From NCBI GenBank assembly GCA_032158295.1, contig CM063260.1, forward strand, positions 630,001-694,000: 64,000 bases of DNA, read 5' to 3'. Made by a program: the position numbers and the translations under genes. This DNA is from Pycnopodia helianthoides. Its lineage: Eukaryota > Echinodermata > Asteroidea > Forcipulatida > Asteriidae. Shown piece after piece: positions 1 through 11,225 of the stretch. Position 1 is the stretch's first letter. Each line of letters starts with the position of its first letter. The notes under the pieces are model-generated. The model did not search any database. It saw nothing but the letters and a program-made list of their open reading frames with translations, and was not told where the DNA came from.

Positions 1-524
1 TCTCTTTTTGTCATTGTTTTAAACTTTCATTCCAACTGTATTTTGCAGCAGTGACGCCATCTTGTTATTGCTAATATGTTTCACAGTTTTACCAATATTT
101 GTTATAAATGTGCTTCTGCCTCATTTTCATTCATTTTTGTAAATTGACCATTAACTTTGTGATGTGCATCTTCAATTTACTTGTGTATTTGTCTCTGTGT
201 ACTGTGATAGTGGCAGTTAACTTTTGGTTGTTGATTATTTATTAATCATATATATGTGTCTTGAATTTGAATTACTTTTGCTTTTGTGATTTTCGCTTTG
301 CGATAAAACAATGTTTTGGTTTCTCCTCAGCCTTTCTGATTGGTACCTCTAAGTTTTTTTTGTAAGGTTTTGATATCTATTCCTTCATGAATATTGAGGC
401 TTAGTTCCTAGATTATATTCCTTAGTTTTTAGTTTCTAATTTTCAGTTTTTGGTTTTTAGATTGCTGCATCATGATATAAAATTAATCCTTTATTTTTCT
501 TCTCCTGGTAATTTTTTTCATCAG
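1..524 (+). other. RCC2 intron, 3' part
   Basis: This AT-rich stretch has no long open frame. It ends in a T-rich tract and an AG at 523-524, directly before sequence that translates as RCC2, so it is read as the 3' part of an RCC2 intron. I see no earlier RCC2 exon in it; the rest of the gene should lie to the left of the window. Confidence 0.7.
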
Positions 525-632
525 CCGATCAGCTTTTCTTCTGGGGCCAAACTAAGTCATCCGGGAGGCGACGATGTACCCCAAACCAGTTCCTGACCTC
601 ACTGGCTGGAAGGTCAGAGACTTGGGTTGCAG
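525..632 (+). CDS. RCC2: RCC2 (TD-60) penultimate coding exon, frameshifted
   Basis: RCC2 is an RCC1-repeat (beta-propeller) protein. From established knowledge it associates with the chromosomal passenger complex, centromeres and small GTPases. The exon follows a TTTTTTTCATCAG acceptor and ends at a GCAG|GTAGGT donor (633). It encodes DQLFFWGQTKSSG and then, in a second frame, EATMYPKPVPDLTGWKVRDL; both halves match consecutive residues of vertebrate RCC2 (WGQTNTSGESTMYPK...). The frame changes at 563-567, where GGGAG stands in place of the expected GGGGAG, so one G is missing. The second frame joins correctly to the next exon through a split Ser codon (AG + C). The single-base loss in a G run could be an assembly error, a population variant or a sign of a decaying copy. 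The identity of the exon is certain; its integrity is not. Confidence 0.9.
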
Positions 633-1604
633 GTAGGTCGTAGGTCAAACACACAGGGGTGAACAAATTCAGACTTAAATCTGAATTCAGATTTGTTACT
701 GTCTGACCTTAAATCTTGCTGTTGGATTTTGAAGGGTTTGGGAAAGTTGAGATTGGTGTATAGCAAGGCAAAGTCTTTTTAATGCACTCAAACTTGCTTG
801 TTGGATTAATTGATGGGCTTAAACCATGTAGCATCGGACCGAGTTAATGGGTAACTTGACCATTTTAAATCCAGTGCAAACAGCCCAGAAAAATTTCACA
901 CAGGTAACTTAACAGAGTTCATTGGGTAGTTTAACCAGGATAATACCCACTGTCCCGGTTAAATATTAATCCAATGTGAACAGGGCTCTAGTTAGAGTGG
1001 GGTAGCAGAGAAATTTCATCGACATGACTACTTGGTTACCAAGAGTATTTTGTAAAGTTTTAGGTTACAGCGCCCTCACAAGGCAGATTGGGGTTAGCCT
1101 AGGTCCTACTCACAGAATGCAACTTGTACAAGCAACCAATGAATTGTTTTAACTTAAAGGAACATTACAGAATTGGTAAGAAAAAAACTTGTAAAACATC
1201 CTTTTTATCACAGATTTACATGAAACTTACACGGTCTAATGATGATGATAGTAGAAAACATCCCTTGAAATATTTCTGTCTGAAATGCCATATTTGATGA
1301 GAAATGTATAAACTAATTTTCCGATTGGAGTTTATCGCACAGTGAGCGTTTTATTCAGTGTTGAATCTATATGATTTCATGCAAATGTGTTATCGGTTGT
1401 TCACTATTTTCTCGTGACCCAGATGGCCGATCGATCTCAAACTTCTACAGGTTTGTCAGTTTATGTATATGGTGGATTACATAAAGTACTTACACTGCCA
1501 GCAACTGTTTTGTTAGCAAAAACCAATTCTGTAATGTTCCTTTAAACGATACACTGGTTTGATATTCTGATGATTTTCTTTCTTTCATTAAATCTCATTT
1601 CCAG
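633..1604 (+). other. Last RCC2 intron
   Basis: A phase-2 intron between donor GTAGGT at 633 and acceptor TTTCCAG ending at 1604. Most of its second half is a 392-bp TIR element (1154-1545). The remainder is unremarkable and carries no coding signal. Confidence 0.85.
1154..1545. mobile_element. TIR element (MITE) TTAAAGGAACATTACAG, copy 1
   Basis: The left end reads TTAAAGGAACATTACAGAAT and the right end is its reverse complement (CCAATTCTGTAATGTTCCTTTAA), giving inverted repeats of about 27 bp. The 392-bp body has no coding capacity, which is typical of a non-autonomous DNA transposon. A second copy lies at 49,911-50,304, more than 90% similar by eye along its whole length. The body also shares a stretch around CTATTTTCTCGTGACC with the element at 61,305-61,862, so the two belong to related families. 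Confidence 0.9.
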
Positions 1605-2268
1605 CAATCACTCGATTGTCTTGGTCGCTGATGAGAGCGTGATCAGCTGGGGACCATCACCGACGTTTGGAGAGCTGTGCTATGGTGAGAATGGACCTCG
1701 CTCTTCCACCCAAGCCAAAGAAGTCAAACCACTGGAGGGTCTTCACATCCATGCACTCTGCTGCGGTCTTGGTCACACTTTATTTATCGCCAAGAGCGAC
1801 ACAGTCGCCGAACGAAGAAAGTTGAGGCAGCTTCCAATGTTCAACCCGACCCGAGTTGCTGTGAATGAACCACCCCTTGAGGAGGAAGAGGAAGAAAAAG
1901 AGGAAGAAGAAAAAGAGGAGGAGCCAGAGAAAGAGAAAGATGACAAGAAGGCAGAGAACGGGACGCAAGGCAACGACACTGGGAAAGAAGCTGCAAAATC
2001 AAACGATGGAGAGAAAGTTGAAGATTCCCGGAAGGAGGCAGCAGTTGAGATGGAGACGACCACCGATGAGAAGGTTGAGGAGAAAGACATCGAGGAGACC
2101 GTCCCGAAGGGCAACGGCGAGGGTGCTGTTGAGAAAGACATCGAGGGCGCTATCGGAAAAAATAACGGTAACGGAGACGGAGGTCTGAAGGAGGAAGATT
2201 CAGCGATGGAGGAGGACAAGGAGACGACGGTATTAAGTCCACCCTCTACTGTTGCAGATCCTTCTTAA
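1605..2268 (+). CDS. RCC2: RCC2 last coding exon with acidic C-terminal tail
   Basis: The exon starts after the TTTCCAG acceptor; its first base completes the Ser codon split from 631-632. The first 86 or so residues match the RCC2 C-terminus closely: ADESVISWGPSPTFGEL, then GLGHTLFIAK and a LPMFNPTRV ending that corresponds to the end of vertebrate RCC2. The ATG at 1570 lies in the intron and is not a start. The frame then stays open to TAA at 2266-2268, adding about 134 residues. This tail is very rich in Glu, Lys and Asp (runs such as EEEEEEKEEEEKEEE from 1879), low in hydrophobic residues and probably disordered. It ends in a Ser/Pro/Thr-rich stretch. Vertebrate RCC2 stops near NPRTL, so the tail is an addition. 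The Glu codons mix GAG and GAA, which argues against simple nucleotide-repeat expansion alone. Confidence 0.92.
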
Positions 2269-5200
2269 GTTACCACACAACTCATTCTTGCATAAACTGG
2301 TATTTAGGTACTTCAGGAAGAAGAAGAAGACACTATATTTGGTCGTTCAAGGTTTTATTGAGATTATCTTGCCAGCTGGTGGTATTAAACACTGGAATTT
2401 TTGTCGGTGGAGAATATTTGGCGGGCCTCATATTTTCTCGGCGACGTGATCATACCTGTTCCTGTTCGAAATGCCCTGGTTTAGGGTTGATGTTTCAAAG
2501 TGATCAATTATTTATCACACTTATAGTTAATTTATCAAACAAACAATCAATAAGTTAGTAAACTATTCACGTGGTGATCAGTCACAGATCCGATATGTCC
2601 ATCCATCAGTGGGAATGACCACACCACCTCAAAAGTGTCAAGTCATTTATGGATTGCATTTGTAATTCAAAATGAAAGTACCTGAAAACACTAAATTGCA
2701 TCGAATCAATCAATCAATCATCCAATCATTCAATACAACAATCAATCAATCAAAATAATCAATCAATCAATCAATCAATCATCTTTTGAGAACTGATTAT
2801 ACCAAAATAAATCTGATGATGAGAGTCTTGATTACTAGACCGCAGCATTCTTACTGGTGCTAGACTATTTTGTAGCCCTTCTAGCCTCAGTTTGGTCGCA
2901 CTAATTTGATTGGAGGAGAAGCAAGATGACTGCACCTTATTGGCTGCACTTTGTTACCTCTGAGCTGGCCATGAATCATCCTGCACTTTGTAACATTTTT
3001 TCAAGGAGTTGACCAACCATTTGAAATGCCCATCGTAGGTGGCGGCGCAATACATGATATCTTCACGCAGGCTGGCATAGTTTATCTATCCTTAAACCCG
3101 CCATGGATGCTACTGAATGGTCAAGCAGAAGCAAGGTACCTTATCAGGGATGCACAAATTTCAGGCTTTTATCTGAATTCAGGCTTTTTTTCAGTCTGCC
3201 TGGTAAACATGTTTCGCCAAATTAAATAAGTCAGGCTCTTCGATCCACTTCTCTAGTGCTGAGGTTATTGTTCCCAAAAGCTCCTTGGAATCTACAACTC
3301 CAGGGGTTATCAAAAGGTGGAAATGCCGTCATTTCAACGTACCTCCTAAGATCTGGATCTCTCATCCTGCTTACTGGTGTAGCTAATGAACATCAACTGA
3401 GAATAACCAACCTTGCAGCCCAAATGCCAAACGGGCAATGGTCGACCCCCATACATCATGATTAACAGGCCCGTGTACAGTGAATGAAAAAATGGAAAAA
3501 CTGGTAAGTGTGTCTATCGCTTTTTGTCCGACAATGGAAGGCAGTTTCGGGGACTCTAGGTGGCAGCAGACTTATCAGGTAAATCCATTGTTCTCACATT
3601 GCGTGCATGTTCAGAACTATGTAAACAAGGAATTTGATCTGATAAGTCTGTTCATTTTGCCAGCTGCTGGTCACTGCTAGACTGGTCCCCTGTCTTTATC
3701 TGAAAGACTGCAATGGGATGCGAGGTCAAAGGTGCGTTTGTCAGGATTCCTCCAAACGCTCAAAGCCGGTCTCTGGCGTAAAACACGAGCCTGGAAGTGT
3801 GACGTCAGATGTTCGGCCTAGACTAACTCTGCCATCATGCCTGCATTTTTCAATGCAAGTAATTAAATGGTATCCATTCAACTAAATGTCGGATTATGCA
3901 CACATTTCAGGATTTATTTATTTCTTTTTTAACAGATTTTTTCTGTTCACGCCTCGTTAAGCCAACTGTACATTTATTCCCCCGGAATTTTGTTTCTCTG
4001 AGTTTGATCCTCACGAAGTGTTCTTTAATGAAAAATAAAGTTGTGTCAAACGTTACCTCGAAATTGGAATTAAAATAACTACGGGACCAAATTAATAAAA
4101 TTGTGAATAATTATAAGTCGATTGTGGAGCATAATTGCATCTTGTAACAAAATGCAGTAGATTGGCTGATCTGTTTTTGGTGAATTTTGGAGATGCGTGT
4201 AATTTAAATGTGTGCATAGTAACTTGAGTATTACAAATGGTTGTCTTACCTTGTACAGCATTTGAAAATTTCCTTACGTGTATGAAAATATATGTGTGGG
4301 TTTTTATTTCTCCTTTTTCAATTTTTGTTGAAGGTGAAAAAATTTCTTGCATTTTAAATCCTAGAAAAGGACAATATATTTTGATAAATTTAAATTTGTT
4401 TCCCATCGTTTGAGAATCTATTGAATCTCACCTTTTTCAACTATATTGTGTGTTTCCCCCATTATTAAGGATTTTGTTCTTGTAATCGGCACAATCTGGT
4501 TCCAGTTCCATTGAGCTGCTTTTCTGTAAGCACAAATCAAAACTGTGTACCAGTCGAAATAACATGTCATTTTTACTGTATGTGACTGACTGGTTCCCTG
4601 CTAATTATTCCTTTTGTCAGCAGAAATGTGAACTCTGACCCTCTTAAATGTATAGAGGATTCAGTTCAACTTTTTTTATTTGAAGGGGACTATAAGCTGA
4701 CCAAAATGCATTCCCGTGGTTTTTTTTGATGGATTGTTTTTCTAATTCGTGCATGACCTTTCAGATCTGGCTGATGATCAAATAAATAATCAATAATTGA
4801 TAAATAATCCATTATCGATTAATTGGTGATCGATCCAGCATTGCTTTAGTCAATAATCCCAAATGTTGGCTCTCTTTCTCCAACAGCAAAAAACTGTGCC
4901 GATTAAATAATATTTAATTTACCTGAGTTTTGTAAACATGTTAAATACTTAATTGGGGTGTGAAAAGCTTTAATAATAAAATTTCAAAAATACTGAAGAT
5001 AAAATATTAAACTGCCAAGGTGGTAAGTGTTGGTATGAATTCAGGGTAGGACATGCAGGCCTGTAATTTCATCTCTGAGAGGGCAAGGCCATTTTCATTT
5101 TGAAAGGGCACCAAGGCCAAGATCAGGGCCACGGAGGCTGTGGCCTTCGTGTAATTCCAGGCCTGGGCATGTAATTTTATTAATAATTCCACATTGGAAT

Positions 5201-7293
5201 TTGTAATGGCACGTATGGAGTGTAGGAAAGGGCAAGTCCAAGAATTTGCACAGTTACGAATGAGACATCCGGGAAGTTTAAGCCACTGACGAGAAGTTCG
5301 AACAGTCGTTGATTTGAGTGATTTTTTTTTCAACTACCAGGAGCATAGCCACAGGAATCTGTGGGTCATTTCACAGGTTGGGACATTTTGTATCATTTGT
5401 GGGACATTTGTCATTGTTATTAAAAACATTCTTACATTTGACTCAACTATTTGATGCAACATTCGCCATTATAGTGGGAAAGTGGTTGTTAAAGTTTTAA
5501 ATTGTTTGAATATATTTTGTCAACAACTATGATGAAAGTATATTATTTAGATGTAACGATGGACAAGGTGTCCTTGTTACATCATGGTTTCTAAGTTGCA
5601 CAATGCACCAAGGAAAACATCTGCTATGGTGGTAGGTGATTAAATACAGAAGAAATGGGCAGGTAAAAAAAACAGTCAGATGCAACAGAACTTGTGATAT
5701 TTTGTGCATCTTTGTTGTTTTTGATTTTTGTTCTGCCATCTCTGCTATTTTTAATCACTGACTACCACATCCAAAAATTCTTGGTGCATTGTGTGTCATG
5801 TAATTAGTAGACAAATCGAGTTTGCATATTTATGTATTTTAAGGATGAAAACTATTTAAGAAGAAAAAAAAGAACACTGACACCATGTTCATGTTACTTC
5901 TCACTACATTTGTTATCAAATTTTGTCGAAATAATTTTAACAAGTTAAAACTGAACCACTTTTTTTCACACACAAAGGCCAATGTCACATGAAATAACTG
6001 TGTCAACAGTAAGATATGGCTAGATGCCACACCCAGTGTTCCAACCTAGTGAACTGACCAATACACCCCTGCAACGATCGTGTAACTCAACAAGCACGGC
6101 GTGTTACTTATCGAAACTTGAGTGACTTTTTCTTGGACTTGCCCTGTTTTTGTATCTTTCGGTCTTATTTATGCATAAGTTGTTTATAGTTTAGAACTAA
6201 AATAATAACTGGTTTTTGTACAGCACTCAATCAAACATACTTGATGTTGCACCAAGTTTGTCTGTAATTTATTATTATTTCCTCTCCTTGGACTTCCTAC
6301 AAAACCAAGTTAAGTAGTTAATTTTTTGTCCAAACTTCTTTCTATTTACTGCTTTTTGTTAAAACGCAGTTCTACTTTTATTTTATTAGTTAATTAAGTA
6401 TGTTAATAATAGGATTTTGTAAAGATCATTTTGGGGCATTATTTTGTGCGTGTTAAGTGATTTTTGGTTTTTTGTTGATAATTTGTTTGTTTTCACCTCC
6501 CAGAAAATTGTTGTTTTTTGTACAAATCTACAACATCACTAATACATACCAAAACAATTATCAGACAACAAATTGGTTTAGTTTCGATTTGAAAGCTTGT
6601 GGGCTTAGAAAAAGTCCATACCAGTACCGATCCTGTAGAGAAATACTTCATTCTGAAACACTGTCAGAGTCAAAGAAATAGCAATTTGAAGACCCCATCA
6701 ATTACCATTACATGTACTTATTTCGGTTGCCACAATCAAAATAAGCCTGTGTGAGATGTCTTTCATTGGTTCCACAAAGCGTTGGTCGAAGAATTCACCG
6801 ATTTAATGTATGGTGTGTTTATTGACAAACAAAAGGATGGAAACTAATTTACTTTTCCAAATATCAGTGATGTAATCAGACCTTTGACCTTTGACATAAT
6901 TGCAAATTGAACATCCCAGGTGTGAGGAATAGAGGGTGGGGCGGGGGCAGACCCTGAGTTTTGAAAACCTTCAAGTGCCAAAATATTGATATTGTGCTTT
7001 ATATCGTAATAATGCCAATGTATTGAAGGCTTTTTTTAAAGCCCATGCAACTCAAGGATTTGTTATTTATGCCAAAATAATCATTTTAACAGTTAATTAA
7101 CTTGTTCCAAGCAAAAATGTAGCTTTTTATTTGCAATTTACTCTGTTCGCTGAAACAGATTTACATACAAGTAATTTATTTGATCATCAGGCTACAATAA
7201 CGTATGTTTTAATCATTTGTTTGAAGTTTGCAGAGAACATCAGTTGACATCATGTCCCTTTTAAACTTCCGTGTAGCAGCTTGATAAAAACTT
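2269..7293 (+). other. RCC2 3'UTR and AT-rich intergenic DNA
   Basis: The sequence downstream of the RCC2 stop is AT-rich. AATAAA motifs at about 2807 and 4034 are candidate polyadenylation signals for RCC2; which one is used cannot be told. A CAAT-rich simple repeat sits at about 2705-2780. The ORFs here are short, start at random ATGs and show no recognisable protein. I see no gene between about 4,100 and 7,290. Confidence 0.5.
2705..2781. repeat. (AATC)n simple repeat
   Basis: Imperfect tetranucleotide repeat of CAAT/AATC units in the likely 3' UTR or 3' flank of RCC2. Confidence 0.9.
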
Positions 7294-7616
7294 CACTTGG
7301 TTTAGTAACAAACTAAGGTTTCCACACTTGGTTTAGTAACAAACTAAGGTTTCCACACTTGGTTTAGTAACAAACTAAGGTTTCCAAACTTGGTTTAGTA
7401 ACAAACTAAGGTTTCCACACTTGGTTTAATAACAAACTGAGGTTTCCACACTTGGTTTAGTAACAAACTAAGGTTTCAAAACTTGGTTTAGTAACAAACA
7501 AAGGTTTCCAAACTTGGTTTAGTAACAAACTAAGGTTTCCACACTTGGTTTAGTGTCAAACTAAGGATCCTTAACTTGGTCTAGTGTCAATAAGGTTTTC
7601 TAACTTGGTCTAAAGG
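7294..7616. repeat. 31-bp minisatellite with hairpin unit
   Basis: About ten head-to-tail copies of a 31-bp unit (CACTTGGTTTAGTAACAAAC plus TAAGGTTTCCA). The first units are nearly identical and the last two have decayed. Within each unit CTTGGTTT can pair with AAACTAAG across a short loop, so every copy can fold into a small stem. There are no spacers between units, so this is a tandem minisatellite and not a CRISPR-like array. Confidence 0.95.
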
Positions 7617-8704
7617 AGTTTGCGTGTGTGTAAATGTATATATGATTTACAGAAAAGGTCGTTTTAAGCTATTCATTTGAAAGTGCGGGGGGGGGGGGTG
7701 GAGGTGCTCCTCTAGTTCAAGATGCATTTCAACATGTTCTTATACTTAGAAGCCAAACCAAGATAAAGCCAAGACTTTTTGCTTTTTTTTTTACGCATCC
7801 TGCCTCAAAAAAGCAAAAATAAAAAGTAAATTATTAATTAATACATAAACAAATTAAGCATGCAAATTTTTTTTATAGAGCTCAGAAAAATATCCCAAAT
7901 AATTTTCACATTGACTTTCAATTCTTATGATTATTGGACCAAAAGCGGACTTCTTTTGTGCCCGGCAGTTTCTTGTATTGTAATTGCAGAGTTGCAGTGA
8001 ATTATAGAGACTTGATTTTTTCTGCAATTTTTTTTTTTGTAAAAAGGGGAAATAATTTTGAAGTTTCATTGTCTTTTTAAAGATTGGCAGAAGAGGTCCT
8101 TGAGCATCTTCATTGATGAGAAAGCATCTAGTATAAGATAAAGGCACAATAATTGTATAAAGAAGGAAACCAGATTTCAGACCCCACAGTGTTCAATGTT
8201 TCAAGTATTTCTCTTCCATCGTTCTATGAATTGTTTTTTGTTTTTGCATGATATAATATAAACCGTAGACATAAGTTCCACGTGGACATTTTTTTATGAT
8301 TACCTCACTAGCCAGTACTTAGATTTAGTTATTAATTAAAACAAAACAAAATACTTTTCATTATTGTAAAAGTAAATAGTTTTCATTATTTGTTTATTAG
8401 TTAAATAAAAAAGTTGAACTTAATTTAAAGTGATGAATGTTGCCTAAGAGGTTTTATCCCCATTTGTTCTCGATGTACGTTTGACACTTGCAAAGACTGG
8501 TAAAGTGGACAAGCTGACCTTTGACTGCTTTTGTTGTGTTTTTGATCATTTCATGTTAAATACGTGACATTTCGATCATTTTTTAATAATAAAATCCATC
8601 TAAAAATTATATGCGATTCTGCATGGCTTAATACGTAAACGGTAAACGTTAAACTCGCTTGCTCTTGGCGGGTAAACTCTGCATTGACTTAAATTTGCAC
8701 TTCA
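7617..8704. other. Intergenic, nothing recognised
   Basis: AT-rich sequence with a G run at about 7687-7698 and several A/T runs. Its short ORFs show no domain or family similarity that I recognise. Confidence 0.5.
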
Positions 8705-9017
8705 TATAGACCTGATGTAACGTCACGGCCCGAGTTTTTGCCAACCAAGGTTGGAAAACTATGGGATGCCATAAATGCAAAGCAAGAACAGATTGCCACA
8801 GTTGGTAACAATGTTACATAAATATCAAAAAATTGTGTACTGTTGAATTTGTTTGAAACAGAGCAACCATTCATGGATGTATTTTTGTCAATTGAAAGTT
8901 TGCAGAAATTGTTTTAATTTAGTCACAACATTCTGTTAACACGATTGGTTGTTTTGCTAACATTCGGCTGTCCATGCCAACCAGTCGCAGTTTGTTCATC
9001 AACAATAGAAAGGTCTA
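8705..9017. mobile_element. MITE TATAGACCTTTCYATTG, copy 1
   Basis: Non-coding element of about 313 bp, similar along its length to 10,360-10,670 and 26,901-27,188. Shared internal landmarks are GTCACGGCCCGAGTTTTTGC near the left end and CATTCGGC...CATGCCAACC near the right end. The right terminus CAATAGAAAGGTCTA is an inverted match to the TAGACCTTTCTATTG left terminus seen in copies 2 and 3. In this copy the left terminus has diverged to TAGACCTGATG. Confidence 0.88.
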
Positions 9018-9026
9018 CAACACACA

Positions 9027-9140
9027 GGGACGTTGACCCCAAAATGGCACAACCTGTTATGTGCAATGACGTCATGTACAAAGAGTCATGTGACAATGAC
9101 GTCATGTGACAATGACGTCATGTGAATCTGGTAAACAGTC
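9027..9140. repeat. Dispersed TGACGTCA-bearing repeat, copy 1
   Basis: This stretch resembles 14,196-14,290, 36,267-36,372 and 49,450-49,545: each has an (A/C)AAAATGGCRCAACC block followed by one to three TGACGTCA motifs and a GTGAA(T)CTGG-like end. Here three copies of TGACGTCATGT stand within about 55 bp. TGACGTCA is the consensus CREB/ATF site; whether it is bound here is unknown. Confidence 0.65.
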
Positions 9141-10359
9141 ATTCATGATACAAAAGGAATGAAGAAAGAAAAAAAACAGACTATAGAATGTTTATGTTGA
9201 TTCAATATACAGTGTCGAGTTTAATCAGTATTCCTCAATACAATATTAAAATTTATGTTGGTTTTAATAACACTTGGTATTATTAAGTAAAAAATTCTAC
9301 TTTTACACCGACATGTACGTTTATATGCATGCCACTTTAAATGCTGTTTTTCAAAATAACAGTATTTTTTATTCTAAAACAGTAAAAATCGAGTATCTAC
9401 ACGGTTTTGTTTCCAATAAATACAAATAAACAAATTTATATCTGTGCCACAACTTGATAAGCGATTAACTAAACATGGCAATACTCTTTATAATATTGTG
9501 CACAATTAAACACCTTTATATAAATACGTCGCCAAATATTTGCAGCTCCGGAAAGATGGACTTGTGAGATGTGTTTACCCCCAACTTATTATAAGTATTT
9601 TGAAGGGAAAAAAAACAAAATATACTCCAATGTTGCTAGTTTACTGAGTTAATGTAACAAAGGAATTGAGGAATTGTAATGGTTGTATTTCTGGAGCTCG
9701 CTCGTTAATGAAAAGAAATTTAAATTTCATAGAGCTTTAGACAAAAGTCATAATTTGCAAGAATCTGCAAAACAAACTGTAGTGTCTCTCAGTTGAAACG
9801 GATTACCAGCCATTCATAACATAAAATGTTCAATGATTATGACTGGTCCTCTGATAATAATTGCATATTGTTTTTTATAGTAATATTCTTTTCGTTGAGT
9901 ATTTCTTTAATAACTTTATCTGTGGTTAAAGTATGTTGACTTTGAATAATAGGCCCTTTTTGTGATTTTCAAACCCACTGTGTCAAACTGCCTCACTTAC
10001 CACCAGTGTTCATTGAGCCAGAATCATTCCTGAAACCATCTCAACTCCTCAGGAGTATGCAGCACCGGTAGCCAAATGAGTGCACAAGCTCATCAGCAAT
10101 CTCTACCCTCGTAGGTGTACCTATTTACTCGTGTGTGACTAGAAGCAATAAACCCCAGTACCGATGATGTCACAGTTTGTTTACCACTTTGCAGAAGAAT
10201 GGGAAATCATTGTGTCTCTGCATTACTGTCGGAAATACAGTGCCCAGTTGCAGCACTCAAGCAATGCAGTAAACAAACCGTGATGTCATCAGTACAGGGT
10301 GTCTGTTACACTTATTTTGTGTCTTGCCCAAGGAAGTGTCAAGAGTGGGATTCAACCTC
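9141..10359. other. Intergenic with an inverted repeat at its 3' end
   Basis: Mostly AT-rich and featureless. Near 10,156-10,188 and 10,268-10,300 two arms of about 30 bp form an imperfect inverted repeat (GATGTCACAGTTTGTTTAC against GTAAACAAACCGTGATGTC). A CTTGCCCAAGG...GGGATTCAACC block follows at about 10,322-10,355, a string common in old dispersed repeats. The segment CAGGAGTATGCAGCACCGG at about 10,052 recurs inverted near 28,690. This looks like decayed repeat sequence, not a gene. Confidence 0.5.
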
Positions 10360-10670
10360 AATAGACCTTTCTATTGCAACGTCACAGCCCGAGTTTTTGC
10401 CAACCGAGGTTCCAAAAATATAGAAAGCCATAAATGCAAATAAAAAACAGATAGCCATAGTTTTCAGCAATGTTACACAAATATTTTAAATTTTGTTGAA
10501 TTTGTTGGAAACAAATCAACCAATCAAAAGAGATATTTCAGCTTATGAATCTTTACAGAAAATGTCGAATTTGGTCACAATTTCTTTTAAACGCAATTTC
10601 TTGTTTTGCTAACATTCGGCCGGCCATGCCAACCGGCTCACTTTGTTTATCAACAATGGAAAGGTCTATA
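10360..10670. mobile_element. MITE TATAGACCTTTCYATTG, copy 2
   Basis: About 311 bp. The left end AATAGACCTTTCTATTGCAA and the right end CAACAATGGAAAGGTCTAT are inverted repeats of each other. The body aligns with copies 1 and 3, and there is no open frame of note. A TA dinucleotide at the borders is consistent with a TA target site, but I cannot separate the target site from the TIR. Confidence 0.92.
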
Positions 10671-10746
10671 CTCTGTTGACTCAGCCATCAGGACTTAAGT
10701 CTGGTGCACTTATACCACTTGGCCTCCAACAATGTTACTGACAGAA

Positions 10747-11225
10747 AATAGACCCTTCCCATGAAAAATGTAAATTACATTCACGCATGCGTACAGACAC
10801 TGCTGGTTGGCAAACGCCGTAGAGTTGTGCACAAGACAGACGCACAAACGCGTGTGCGTCACGCCACCATAAGTCCCATGCAAAAAGGCGCGATGTTCAC
10901 TCATTTTGCCAACCTGGGCCCAATTTCATGGCTCTGCTTACCGTAAGCAAAGAATCGGCGCTTGCGGAAGCAGGGAATTCCGCGCTTACGTCAAGCGTAT
11001 TTCACGGGTTAGCGGGGAATTTCGGCTTGTGCGCGTGCGTACTCCACGTTACTAGGCATTCTACGCTTACACAGCTAGCGCAGAAATTCGGCGCTTGAAC
11101 AGTAAGCGGAGAATGGTCACCGCAAGCGCTGAATTCGGCGGTAAGCAGAGCCATGAAATTGGGCCCAGTAGGGAGAGTACGCACGCGCGATGTGCAATTT
11201 GCATATTTCATGGGAAGGGTCTATT
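10747..11225. mobile_element. Outer MITE AATAGACCCTTCCCATGAAA, interrupted
   Basis: The left terminus AATAGACCCTTCCCATGAAA (10,747) and the right terminus TTTCATGGGAAGGGTCTATT (ending 11,225) are exact inverted repeats over 20 bp, with weaker pairing further inward (GCATGCGTAC against GTACGCACGC). The interior is interrupted by a second complete TIR element at 10,914-11,168. Removing that insert would leave an outer element of roughly 220 bp. Confidence 0.92.
10914..11168. mobile_element. Inner MITE, GGGCCCAATTTCATGGCTCT ends
   Basis: Element of 255 bp lying wholly inside the outer MITE. Its ends (CTGGGCCCAATTTCATGGCT onward) are perfect inverted repeats over about 30 bp. The GC-rich interior repeats a GAATTCGGCGCTTG / CGCTTAC-like motif several times in both orientations. 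This resembles the subterminal repeats of some DNA transposons, which serve as transposase-binding sites. The ends are related to the five longer-interior copies listed elsewhere (27,538; 31,984; 36,011; 40,449; 52,536). The perfect TIR suggests a younger insertion than its host element. Confidence 0.93.

Noticed and set aside
1773..2219. 148-codon Ser/Phe-rich - strand ORF over the RCC2 last exon
   Set aside because: It is the antisense shadow of the acidic Glu/Lys tail. The + strand frame continues conserved RCC2 and has the right splice phase.
5007..5333. 108-codon - strand ORF
   Set aside because: No family resemblance, no splice context tied to other exons, and length expected by chance in this amount of DNA.
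7294..7616. CRISPR-like array
   Set aside because: The 31-bp units are directly tandem with no spacers, in an animal genome; the same holds for the 52-bp array at 35,364.
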